From: Parapristionchus giblindavisi | Lineage: Eukaryota; Nematoda; Chromadorea; Rhabditida; Diplogasteridae | Assembly (NCBI GenBank): GCA_943737045.1 | Contig: CALSFV010000009.1 | Location: forward strand, 186,001 to 250,000 | Reading direction: 5' to 3' | Length of the DNA stretch: 64,000 bases | Shown: positions 1-12,900 of the stretch, piece after piece | Layout of the letters: each line of letters begins with the position of its first letter | Numbering within the stretch: position 1 is the stretch's first letter | Position numbers and translations under genes: made by a program | The notes under the pieces: model-generated | Told to the model about the DNA's origin: nothing | Databases searched by the model: none | Seen by the model: only the letters and a program-made list of their open reading frames with translations

Positions 1-725
1 TAACGGTTTGACCTAGCCTGCCGCCTTTACGGAGTCATGGTATGTCTCCGTTAGCACCTATGTCGATGCAACCAACGCCGGCATCTGCCAGCACGTTAGG
101 AAAAGACTGGCAAATCATTTCTCATTATTGGGGTCATCATTACTAGAGTTGCTCAAGTAATTAGATTTAAGATAATCCTGATAGACCCACCTAGACATCT
201 TGTTTGGGAGCTAACATTGATTATCCTAAGTTTATCATCGAGGGTTAGCGCGAGGATGTAGGCGCTGGTTAGCAGTGGTATCATTTCCATGGACACCACA
301 AGCTAGCCCCTTGTCAGTAAGGTACCCCTCGAGTGATGCCAGATTCAGACATCTTCACCCTTGGTAAAACCTCCAGAGTAGATACTTTAGTAGTTGGGCA
401 ACGTAAAGTATTCCGAATACTCAGGGGAGACACAACATACATCCATTCGCGGAGCGTCTGGTAATTGTACAGTAGAAGGCTACTCTACATTTAAATCTCC
501 TTCGTAGGATGATCGCCCCATCGCCATAGTTGAGCCACAGTGGCTCGAACTCAACGAGATCGTTGTGGTTCATCTCAGGCGAGCCACCCGCACAAATATG
601 GTAATATGAGACGGGGGTTCAACAACCGAGGTTATGTAAGAACGGGTTGCGTCGCGTAACGCGTCGTGGTGCGATGCGAGATGGAATCTCAAAAGTGCGC
701 CACCGGGCCGCGCAATATAAAATGG
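1..725. other. unassigned sequence, no gene seen
   Basis: No convincing exon, RNA gene or complete transposon was seen on either strand. If the minus-strand cassette array continues, the next M1 exon (coding CKNGC) would be expected downstream of the linker exon that ends at 1350. I could not find it here, so it must lie beyond the window or have been replaced by repeats. The base composition is more GC-rich than most of the window and runs into the tandem repeat that starts at 726. Confidence 0.5.
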
Positions 726-1165
726 GCGGAGTCAGAAAGATGGCTTATGCCGTGCTGAGTAAGGCCACTGTGGTTTAGTACCAAAGCGAGGCTGAGTCAG
801 ACTAAATATGTGTGTGAATGAGGACTCAGGAAAAACAACTTTCGGCGCGAGATAGGGTTTCTGAGGGTGTGCCTGGGCACAGGATTACGCAACATAACAT
901 AAGCGGAGTCAGAAAGATGGCTTACGCCGTGCTGAGTCAGGCTACTGTGGTTTAGTACCAATGCGAGGCTGAGTCAGACTAAGTATGTGTGGGTCAGGAC
1001 CCAGAGGATAACTTCCGAAAGCGAGATTGGATCTCTGAGGGTGTGTCTTTGCACAGGACTGCGCCATAACATGAGCGGAGCCAGAAAGATGGCTTAAGCC
1101 GTGCTGAGTCAGTCTAACTGTGGTGATGCACCAGAGATAGAACAGAGTCAGACTTGATTGTGTGG
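726..1165. repeat. tandem repeat, unit about 172-177 bp
   Basis: The phrase GCGGAGTCAGAAAGATGGCT begins at 726 and recurs at 903 and, slightly changed, at 1075, giving spacings of 177 and 172 bases. Each unit also contains GCCGTGCTGAGT and GAGGCTGAGTCAGACTAA. The third unit is partial. It could be a short satellite or the internal repeats of an unseen retroelement. No coding function is assigned. Confidence 0.8.
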
Positions 1166-1349
1166 GTCAGACACGGAAAGAAAGAACCTCCTCACCCTGA
1201 CCAAGGGGGGAGAGAATGCGAGAGCATAGGGACGGCCAAAGATAACTGGAGAGAACAGCCGTCATGGCGAGCTCTAAGAAAGCATTCTGAAGAAAACGGG
1301 AACTGGGAGTCTATCATACGCAAGGAATATAATTCAGTGCAAACGGTAC

Positions 1350-3927
1350 CTTGGTGGCAGAGTCTCTGTCGTGGTTGTCGTTTCAATTGTCGTTGTCGAT
1401 CTGTAGGTATAGCTTTTTGGTCTTACATTTATTATAATTATAATCATAACGATTATAATCACACAATAACCGCGTTCTCATTACGTAAACATACGAGGGT
1501 GTCGAGTTTGCAAGAAAACAAGTATGCATGGGATTTTTCCGATAACTTGAAACCCATTGCTATGTTTTTTCTTCAATAACTGCTTACAAGGGAACTATCT
1601 CATTGTCAGCTCGCGGAAAGCAAACTGGATGAAAATTTGCATAGACATAGCCGAACCTGTTACAAAATCATTGGAGAAGTCCAAAAATTCTGGCGTGCAA
1701 TACAGAAAATGGATCCAAAGTTTGGTCATTTTTCACAGCGTTCTCATGACTTTCAAAGCAAGAACGACCGCTCCACATACAAACTCTCTCGAATACAATG
1801 GTCTCTCCTTTGTCTTGCTTTGGAAGAAAAATGGCTTGGACCAGAATACTGTGTTTTGCAGAAACTCTGCCTGTAAACGATTTTTCGATGCATGTTTTGT
1901 TCCCTGAGTGAAGATAACTAGTGGAGCGGTGGTATAGTGGTCAGTATCTTGGGTATCTTAGCGAAAAATCGAGCTGAGGACTTCTGGATAGCTGAATAGG
2001 ATAGCTGAGGACTTCTGGATAGCTGAGGATAGCTGAGGATAGCTGATAGCTGATGATAGCTGATAGCTGATCCTCAGCCTCAGCGGATTTATACAAATTT
2101 TCATCCAGCTTGCTTTCCGCGAGCTGAGATAGTTCCCTTGTTAGATGAATGGAAGAAGAATGTAATGAACAAAAGAAAGAAGTACGTTGTATTAGTAGCA
2201 TCTAGATATCCGGTGAATCCTTTTGGATCCATTTGTGGACACTTTGTGGTGTCGCGTGTAACGGGGGAGGGCTCAGTCCCTGTAAAGAAGTGAATCGACT
2301 TTTCATCGCCCATCTCTTACTAAAAGAAGAAACATTCAAAAATAAAGAAGATCACGGTGGACTTGTATTATCCAGCTATGAAGAAGAAGTGTTATGTGGT
2401 GTTAATTTCTTGTAAATGGAATTGGAAATTGTAAAATGGGTGTTAATTTTGTCCACTTATAAAAAGCATTTGTAAAAAGCAAATATCTCGGTTCTCTGAC
2501 TAGTTAGAGACTTGAAACTTGGTTTTTGAGTTAGAACCTACGAAAAAAGCTTATAAACGAAGTTTCAAGACTCTATCTCTACAAAGAGCGGAGATATTTA
2601 CTTTTTACACGATTTTTACATGCTTTTGGGAAAAACTCGAACATTTTTGTAAAAAGCAAATATCTCCGCTCTTTATAGAGATAGAGACTTGATACTTCGT
2701 TTATAAGCTTTTTTTGATGGTTTCTAACCCAAAAACCAAGTTTCAAGTCTCTAACTAGTAAGAGAACCGAGATATTTGCTTTTTACAATGCTATTTACAA
2801 ATGGACAAAATTAACATCCTTTTTACAATTTCCAATTCTATTTACAAAAAATTAACACCACATTACATAATACATAGAAGAAGTTAGAGTAATCCTTCGT
2901 ATCAGTTAACTTTCCAATTTATAAAAGTGTTCCTTTGTCTACGTTTGATTCATCACGATTCTAACCACCAATAAGCTGAGTCACCATAAAATAAATAGCG
3001 TGTAGTACGTTGAACAAGTTTTTCCCCATTATCTTTTTGTTTTCGTAGTTTGTTCACGAAAATATTCTCGGGAGATCGCCTTTAACGGATTTCGAATAAA
3101 AATACCAACCTGCACAGTATATGTAGAGTACGTCATATTTCTTGTCGAAGTTGTACGTGAAGTTGGCACCTGTCTCTTTCACGCACCTGAATATATTATA
3201 CTCAACGTGCCAGCGACTGTAATGCGGTGTTGCATTTGCCTTACGTCTCTCCGCCGTAATAACGGAGACGTCCACGTGAACTTAGTAGAGTATAAATTTC
3301 TAACGATATTTTGTCATAAATGTGATCGAAATTTACATTCTGGAGAGTTTACGTGTACGTCTCCGTTTCTACGGATGGGGCATGTTGGGCAATATAACAC
3401 CGCATAAACGGTCCGCCGCCAACCATTTCGGAGCCGTCGTGCAAACGGCGAGGTTCGAATAGGCTGATATTTGGCCGTGGGGATCAGAATGTACCTGAAA
3501 TGTTCCTATGGTAATTAGGACGTGTTGTGCTGTTGTGCGGAATTGCATTTTCAAATCGTGTCGCGCGAGACTAGTAATTATCCCGAGCGCAAGTCGCGCT
3601 GGAATTTTGTTAGCGTGTCAATGATATTAACTAACACTACTCCTTGAAACTTACAAATGTAAAACCGAGCCGACAAGCCATTTCGCAAGTAGCGGAATCG
3701 TCTACGATGGCCACCGGCATGTTATCAAGATTCTCTGAAAATCATGATTATCGTCAGTTCGAAAAGAATTTTTTTCAGATGTCTTATTTTAAGAAACTCG
3801 ATGTGGCGAGTTATGCGAGTTATGGCGATTTTAAAAAAATCGAAAAATGAAAAAAACCCCTTAATAAGTTACAGAGAAACACTCACTCTCGACATAATAC
3901 ATACAGCCATTCTTGCATCTGTATACG
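1350..3927 (-). CDS. cassette U6 (six exons)
   Basis: M1 3927..3887 (YRCKNGCMYYVE), M2 3734..3655 (DDSATCEMACRLGF), M3 3494..3424 (SAYSNLAVCTTAPKW), M4 3186..3110 (CVKETGANFTYNF then YIYC), M5 2279..2186 (CPQMDPKGFTGYLDA), linker 1400..1350 (TTTIETTTTTETLPPR). It is closest to U5 in sequence, so U5 and U6 look like the most recent duplication in the array. The linker ends in phase 2, ready for another M1 exon, which was not found in the last 1349 bases. The M5-to-linker intron holds a 554-bp Tc4/Tc5-like foldback, and the M4/M5 intron holds a 468-bp inverted-repeat element. Confidence 0.77.
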
Positions 3928-6900
3928 CTGAAAAATTTAACGTTTATTGTGCAAAATTTAAAAATTATGTTGTCAATATTAAGTAATCAATGAAATGTTG
4001 TACTTAGCCGGTAGTGTTTCTGTTGCTGTTGAGGTCGATGTCGTGCTGAAAAAAAGAAGGATTATTTTCATGAGCTCTGGCTCGTTTAGATCGATAAAGC
4101 TCAAAAAGGGCGGGCGTCATTCTTGTGACACTTTTTCGCTAAACAGCACCAGAAGCGAGAAATTCGTGCTCACAAGAGTCAGAGTTGTCAGAGTTGGGAC
4201 ACCTTACCGAACCGGTGTATTGTTTTGGTCTTACAGTTCACACTTTCATTGCGTTCAGATACGAGGGACTGTGGGCACTATTTCAAGTTTGCAAACAAAA
4301 CAATTATTATTTTTAACTTGAAACACATTATCATCATCGGCATGTTTGGCATTTCGCTCAACAACTACATTGACGAATAGTGGAAGGATGGAATGGACGA
4401 AAACGAAGATACGTTGTTGTAGTAGCGTCCAGATATCCGGTAAATCCGTTCGGATCCATTTGCGGACACTTCGTGGAGTCACGTGTAACGTTGTAGGGCG
4501 TAGAGCCTGCAATGAGGTACAATGAGGTCGAAATCGGAGACAAACATTTCTTCCTCGTGGCAGAACCGGCCGTTTTTGCGACACATTCCTAGTGGCAGAA
4601 CCGGCCGTTTTTACAGGAGACCCGTGATACAGACTTTTCACTTTTGTTATAATAGTGTCAATCTAGGTATTTCATTATTTTCGTCGTTCTTCTTTGTTAA
4701 TCAATTTGTATTATACATAGAATATCGTTATTTTCTCTTGTTCAAGAAACGATAAATTGATTAATTAAAATTGTTATATAATGCTAAACAAACTCAGTTT
4801 GTTTAGCATTATATAAGTATAATATTTATTATATTATAGCTACATTGCAATATCAATCAGTTGTCTTTGCGAATGCTGCCGATGACGCCCCAATTGATTG
4901 ATATGGCGATGAAATATAATTAATACATTAATTATTTAATTCATCGCCCGAAGCAATCTAGATAAAATATTCTCTATACAAAAGATACGTATATTAATAC
5001 ATTCATATTCAGTATATTCAGTATATTAATACGACTAGATTTTTTCCAACCTGAACACATTACGTAGATTACGTCATACAAATTGCCAAAGTTGTACGTG
5101 AAGTTGCCGGCGCTCTCGGCCACACACCTTAAAGGGAGAGTGGTCTCTCTTAATGGCCTCTTAATTGCGCACACTATTTCTCTGTTCTCTAACAACGAGA
5201 GAGCGTAGACCATTAAAGAAACCGTTGACAAGGGCTTCGGTCCCTTGAACATACTCTCTTTCTGCGAAAGTGCGAAAGGTAGAAAACGAACCAATAGGGC
5301 GCTTCGGTGCACACAGCGAGATTCGAATACGCTGAGATCGGTCCCGTTGAATCAAACTTGACCTGAACCATTGTCAGCATTATAGAAAATGGAACAAAAA
5401 TTTTCATACCCTCGTTAAAAGGAGAGTAACCTTGGCCAATATACTCGTTTAACTCGTGGGGGACTCTCACGACGACGTTACAATAGTGGTAATAATCAAA
5501 CACATTTAGGCAATGGTTACTCTCCCTTTAAGCGAGGAGTGACCCGCTTACATGACTCATTTTCGGATCACTTGATATGAAACGATGCAAATAATGACGA
5601 TTTTTATGCGAAAAAAAAGAATTTTCTAAATCGCCCTAATGTTTCGAAATTCGACCCACTCGGCTCGGGAGGTGCCTTTTAAAGAAAGAATAAAAAATCA
5701 AGCAATCCATGCAACCCACAGATATGTATCCGGTCCGACAAGCGATTTCGCACGTTGATGAGTCGTCTACGATCGCCTCTGGCTTGTTATCAGGGTTGGC
5801 TGCAAATTATCATTAATGTCGCACCCCAAGCTAATTTTACTCTCTCCTCTGGTATTTTACCACTTAAAGTCTACTTAAACTTTCCCACTTTAAGTAAACT
5901 TAAAGTGAGACGTAAGTCTACTTAAAGTGGTGTGGTATACTGTAATGCATTTCGTCAAATGTTCTTTCACTTAAAGTTTACTTAAAGTCTACTTAAAGTC
6001 TGTGACGTAGTTTAAGTAGACTTTAAGTGGCAAAATACCAGAGTCTCTCTCTCTCTCTCTGGTTACACTCTCTCGCTTTCTTTGTCTGTGAGAGAGTGAA
6101 ATTAGCTTGGGTGTGCCTTTAACAATTCTCCGGAATCTGTTACTTCAATACGAAATGATATCGAGTTGGTAAAGATGACATATATTGAAATTCGAGACAT
6201 GATTTACAATAAATTATAATATTTCCCTTTTAAATAAGCGATTGTAAAGGAAAAAAACACTCACACGCGATATAATACAGACAGCCATTCTTGCATTTGT
6301 GTATGCTGAAATATCTTGTGCTGAATTATGTTTAGAATTCGTTTCAGAACATGAATCTCGCCTCTACAAATAACTACTTTTGATTCACTACAATTTAACT
6401 TTATGAGTAGATTTGCATGTTTAACTATGTTCTATTTCTATTTTAATGGGATAGTATACTTTGGGTTCATGGTGGTCGTCGCTGCTATCGTTGTTGTAGT
6501 AGTTGTTGATGTTGTCGTCGGGGGTCTGAATTCGAATTATCGAATTCAGTATTCATAGAATTCAATAGAATACAATACAATAGAATTCAGAAATTCAGTC
6601 GAATATCGAATTCGTTCATTCTTTTAATTCTTTCTAACAATAAGGAGGTTTCGACGGCGAAGGCAAGAAAAACCAGCCGTGTGTTCAATCTGTCAAAAAA
6701 GTAGAAAAAAAGTTGCGAACTTCGCAACTTTTTTTCTAAATCTCTCTCTAAAATGCCCGTTTGCTTTTTCTGCTCCTCTTCAACTACACACTTTCTCACC
6801 TGCTCTAACCGACCTCGCAACAATCTTCGCTATTTTCGTAGCAACTTTCGTTCGAAAGTTGCGAGAGCACTAGAGAGCATGTATTTCGAGAGATTTAGTG

Positions 6901-9900
6901 AAAAAAATTGCGAACAAAGTTCGCAAGTTTGTTCGCAACTTTTTTGACAGATTGAACACACCCCAGAGCATATTGCTACAAAAACGTAAGAAAACTATGA
7001 CTCAACTATGAATTTTTACATGTAAATGTGTATCGTGCCAAAGTTTTTTTTTAATATCATAAAAAATAAGGTGAGGTAAACATACTTGGGATTTAATTGT
7101 GGGCACACATCAGGCTTAAGATCCCTGTTTATTTCTGTGTGCTCTTCCTCTGAATTCATGTATCACAATGAGAGCAAACAAATGATATAATAAGTGACTT
7201 ACTCATTTAAAGCGACACCCCAAGCAAATTTGAAACTTTTCGCTCTGGCCACACTCTCTCGCTTTCTTTGTTTACGAGAAAGTACTGCCAATGCGAAGAG
7301 CAAAATTAGCTTCGGGTGTGCCTTTAAGAAAATCAAAATCTTAACTTATGTGGTGTTAATTTCTTGTAAATGGAATTGGAAATTGTAAAAAGGGTGTTAA
7401 TTTTGTCCACTTGTAAATAGCATCGTAAAAAGCTAATATCTTGGTTCTTTGACTAGTTAGAGACTTCAAACTTGGTTTTCAGGTTAGAAACTACGGAAAA
7501 AGCTTATAGACGAAGTTTCTTGGTTTTTTTTCAAAACAAAAAAAAATAAACGAAAATGTTTGAAACCCATAATTAAAGGGTTTGAACGGCTTGGTTTTCA
7601 AGCAATTAGATGTTGCATTTTTGGTTCCTCTACCGCGTGCCAAAGGGGATACTCTCCATAATATTTTCGATGCATATCTCTTCTTTTGGTCACTTTGAAA
7701 AGAAGAAAAAACCGTCAAACAATTAAAAATTAAAATAATTATTAAAATAAAATAAATTATTGTATTAAATCAAATAAATATTAAATAAACTTTTAAAATA
7801 TAATAAAATCTTTAATATAATTAAACGTCTCAAATTAAAGTGAAAAACTTACTACAAAACATGTAGAGTAAATTTTTGTCCGTATTATATATCCGAGAAT
7901 GGTTGCCCACTTCTTGAATACACCTGCAGTGACTTATTTCACTGATTTATTATTATTATTATTTGTATCATTTTGAACTTCGTATTCGGTAAGGTAAAGG
8001 CAAAGATAACGGCGGGACCGGTGAAATGGGATATTCGGTAAGCTAAAGGCGAATGGATAAAGGACATGATAATATAATACTAATCTGCAAGCATATTGTA
8101 CACTATATTTATTTAATAATGACAGTGTAGTCATAAATAAATAAAAAGATATACCATTTTGGGCTTGTTTGAAGTGTGCAGACGGCGATGTTTGAGGTGC
8201 AATTCTCGTAGTATGGTGTCGCTGGCGGAGGGGGTACGACGTACGACTGAACAATGTACCGTATTTCCTCGGAAAATCAGAAAATTCGGAAATTAGGAAA
8301 ACGGTAGATGAACTGATATACAATACAATATAATACCTTTAGATGTAGAGAAAGTGGTTAGAGGTTTGTTTAGAAACAGTGAATCTCGCCGAAGCTAGCA
8401 ACTACTTTTGCTTTACTAATACCCAATCTTTGAGTACATTTGCATATCTATTATGAATTAATTAATGTATCTACGCCCGAGGCACAACGAGGCATGTGAA
8501 AAACAATGAACTTTGATCCCTCACAGTACCCCCATAGCTCCTACCATTACCCAATTGTGTCTCCATTGTGATGTGTCGTATTGGTCATTCTCACTATCAT
8601 CGACTACAGTACTGGTCATCTTCCCAGTCCACACAAAAAATCCTCATCCATTCACATGAGTAACTACGATGATATGAGAGGGACAGCTAGCTCACATGAG
8701 ACTTCCCAACCCCATTGCCCCATCCATCACCTTAATCTTTCTCTACCGCTTCTTGAGAGTACATTGATTAATTATTACTTCACAATTTTTCGACTGTATC
8801 GTTCATGTGATAAATATATAAAAAATAAAGGCAAAAAGAACATGAATTAATATTGGCTCTTCCATTGATACATCTGCATACACTATGCGATCACTGTGAA
8901 CTCACATGAATAAAGCCTTGCGGGCAAGTAATCTCACAGCGATCGTCAGTGTCGATCACCCGTTCCGGAAGAATAGGGGAGACATCGGCTGAACTGTTTT
9001 TTTTTAATATGTATTTCAGCAACGACAGTATTCTCATAAATCTCACCAGATGAAGGAAACACTTACTTGGAACATGGTACATGCAACCGTTGAGGCAGGT
9101 TTCTTCCCTGAAATACAAAAAATATGCAATTTATTTAATTCGTTTTCTTCGTTTTCAATTTTTTTAAAAGGACCTCTCTCAATGGTCTCTTCGACACGCA
9201 ATGCTTTCTCGTTGGTAGAGAACAGAGAAATAGTGTGCACAATGAAGAGGCCATTGAGAGAGGCTACGCTCCCTTCAATTCGTCAATTCAAACTAGGGTT
9301 GCCGGTTCGAATTCGAATTCGAAGAATTCGCACCCCTTTCCCATCTCTCGCCCTCTCTCCCCTTTCCCTTCAAGGAATCGCACACACCTGCCAGACGGAA
9401 CGAATAGTTCGGGACAGACCGAATTATTCGCACTCTCTCACTCTCTCGATTCCTATCTCGTCCCTCGAATTCTTCGAAGGGAAGGGGAGAGAGGGCGCGT
9501 CTCAAACGAATTGCCGAGAGAGAAGGGAAGCGACAGACAAGGGGCACGAATTATTCGCCCTCGTTCCTGCAACCCTAATTCGTACATTTTTTTTTCTAAA
9601 AATGCCACAATATCATGGCATTTATCGGTTGACACATTCATTTTTTAATTGCCTGACAGTTTAATTTATAACATTCCGTTCTGGACACATTCTCTCGCTT
9701 TGCTTGTGATAGAGCATTGCAAGAGTAAAAACACTTGGGTTTGTCTTTAAATTTGCTCTTTATGGCTGTTAAGAAATAGTGAAAAAAACGAAATCCACAA
9801 GTTAAAAAAAGTACACGGGAAGTCGAAAATTGAAACACGAAATTTGAATAAGCGCGCGCAAAGAGGTGTGGGAATTCAAATTCCGACTTTCGATTTTTAG

Positions 9901-12900
9901 CAGATAAAGTGGAAATTCAACTTCCTGCCTGCCAAAAATTGAAATCCGTGGAAATTCGCAGTTGGAAAGTTGGAATTTGAATTCCCGCACCTCATTGCGC
10001 GCGCGAATTCAAATTTCGTGTTTCCATTTTCAACTTTAACGGTTACTTTTTTAACGGGTGGAAAGTCGCCTATTTCGATGTTGCACTATTTTTTAGCATT
10101 ACTTACGATATAGTGTAGTTAAAGAGGAGGAAAATAAGCCCAATCGTATGTTGATGTACGGAAAGCATAGCACTGACAATGAGTGACTTCACTATTCTTA
10201 TTCTTATTCTGTATTCTATCATGATCTTTGAGGGTTTACTCCTACCAACTCCGCCCAACTTCCTTACTAACTTATTCTATCTTGTTCCCTTTGGAAGATG
10301 AAAGATTTCAAAAATACTAAAGATCAAGATACACTCATACAAAATTCAGCATCGTTTATGAAACAAGGATATCGTAGTCTATTTATGAATATCTTGTGCC
10401 ATTTCTGGTCAACCTTTGTACCCCTTTAAAATTCCCTAGCAACGTCTCTTTACGGATTTTTTCCTCATAGCGAAGGAATTTTTTTGTGGGTGTGTAATGA
10501 ATTTTATTCTTTATCTGATGCTGCTTCGTTCATAAAGTGAAATAGTGTACTATACAGTAATGAATTTCGAGATCGTACGTAGATCAGAGAGAGCGCGAGA
10601 AGGGAAGGGAGGGAAAGGAGGTTGATCGATAGAATACTTCTGCGTTTTACCACCCAGTAGCAAGGCAATTATACAAGTACATTTTATACTATACCATCGT
10701 CGCCCCATTTATATGTCGCCCATTGCCTATCAATGATCTCTCATATAAAGTATATTAATATTAATTTTATTATAACCAAACATGTTGGAATTTTTACCCT
10801 TTTGGAGTTGCAGGAGTGGTCGCTATTGCCAATGTGGTACTGTAATTAAAAAGTATTATTTTTGAAATGTTATTAATCTTATAATGCTTATAATTTGATG
10901 ATGGAAAAAAATTGATGCAAATGAGTTACGTTGAGGTATCATCAAGATATCCGATAAATCCATTTGGGTTCATCTGTGGACAATTTGTGGCATTACGTGT
11001 GACGGGAGAAGGACTGCCGCCTAAAACGACTCTGGTATTTCTAAACTAGTAGTTTACTTAAGTTACTTCACAGACTAGTAGTTTACTGCTAGTTTACTAC
11101 AAGTGAAAGAACATTTGACGAAATGCATTACCGTAATTTACATCACTTCTAGTAAACTTACGTTTAACTAGCCGTAGACTTGCAAGTCTACGGCTAGTGA
11201 GAAATATAAGTAAACTACTAGTTTGAAAATACCAGAGGAACTGAACGGATTAAATTAAAGATACAGATCGCGTTGGTTGCGCTTACATAGGTGTGCAGCG
11301 CTTCTGACTATAAAATGAGCACTTTAGAAAATAAATGACATTTCATATTTTATTACTGTCGCAGAAGTTTAGCACCCAGTCTTGCATCCGATACAAATTT
11401 CAGCGATTCAGTTATGGGAATAAGTTATATAATAATTTTGTAAACCAACTTGTGCAATAGATGTAGAGAACTGTATACATATTATTATAATTGTACGAGA
11501 AATCACCGGCCGTCTCGCTTACGCACCTTAACATGCACAGGTTAACACGGCTCCGTAATTATTTACCATTTTGAGGATTCCCCGGAAATTTCCCCTAGCA
11601 AAAGGATTCAGGCCACCATGCTTTCATGGTGGAAGGTGACCTGGCTCCTATTTGCAAAAGTGTAGTGAGTGAGGCGTTCAGTCTCCAACGCGGCCAACGG
11701 CAAAATTCCAAAGTCGAAAAAATGGCAAACTTCGAAAAATCATATTTTGCGAATGAAACCAGTTAGCCTCGATATTGTTTCACGGTATAGTTGGTCATCT
11801 CAAAAGTGCGTAGAAACACTAGGAACATCGAATTGTGGACGTCTACAAACACTTTTTTCAGCATTTCCGCGATATTTTCTTCCAGTCAACATCAATAGAC
11901 CGCAACTTTCTATAGCACATAAAATAGCCCATACGATTCTGCACTAATAAAACACAATTTCAAACGAATCGAGATTTTCTCAGTATTTAAAAAAATCAAA
12001 ATGTCCTTTTTGGGGCTGTTTTTTCGCCCCCAGACCACTTTCTTGGAGGGAATTGGATATGTTTTGCGTATCATGCGACATTCTGAGATGGGCTGACAAG
12101 GGAACTATTTAACCTTACCACAAAATTCTCTAATTTTGATATGCTAGCGTAAATCTACATGGAATAAGGTTTCTAAAAAGTTATGTCAAAGGTTCCACAT
12201 TCGCGTTTTAAGCTTATTTTTGGACCTCTGAAAATTGATTTTTTAGGCCTTTTTGTGCCTTTTTGTACCTTTTTGGACCTTTTTGGGTCTCATTTTTGTG
12301 TATTTGTGGCTTTTTTGGGGCCTTTTTGTCTTTTTGGGGCTTTTGGACTCTTTGGTGTCTATTTGGTTAAATTCAGTTAATTTTTCAGATACCCAAAAAG
12401 GGGCTTAAAGGGCGAATGTGGAACCTTTAATATAACTTTTTAGAAACCTTATTCGATGTAAATTTACGCTAGCATATCAAAATTAGAGAATTTTGTGGTA
12501 AGGTTAAATAGTTCCCTTGTGAGTAAGAATCCACTGAAACCCAGACGGCTGGCGCGCTCCTGGAAAAGTCGATTTCCATGACCCGGGGTTCATGGTCCGA
12601 AAATCTCGAAATTTTTCATGACTGGAAAAGCTTCTTTCTTGTGGTCATCATGAAGCATGCTCATTGTGAATTACTACGAAATAGTTTTCATCGTTCCATC
12701 GATCTGTTCAAATTTTGCAGAAAAAAATTTGTAAAAAAAAAACTTTTTTTAAATATCATCTGAGATCACGACAATGATAATACTTACTGTCCGTCCTCCA
12801 AGATAGGCACACAATATTGGACATTTGTACTCTTGCCAAAAGTAAACCATGACCCGGGGTTCATGGTCGAAATGATGAATTTCGATTTATTGACTATGAC

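Noticed and set aside
9050..9664. 204-codon plus-strand open frame
   Set aside because: Runs antisense through the U4 M1 exon and then a family-A hairpin and simple inverted repeats; no homology or splice support.
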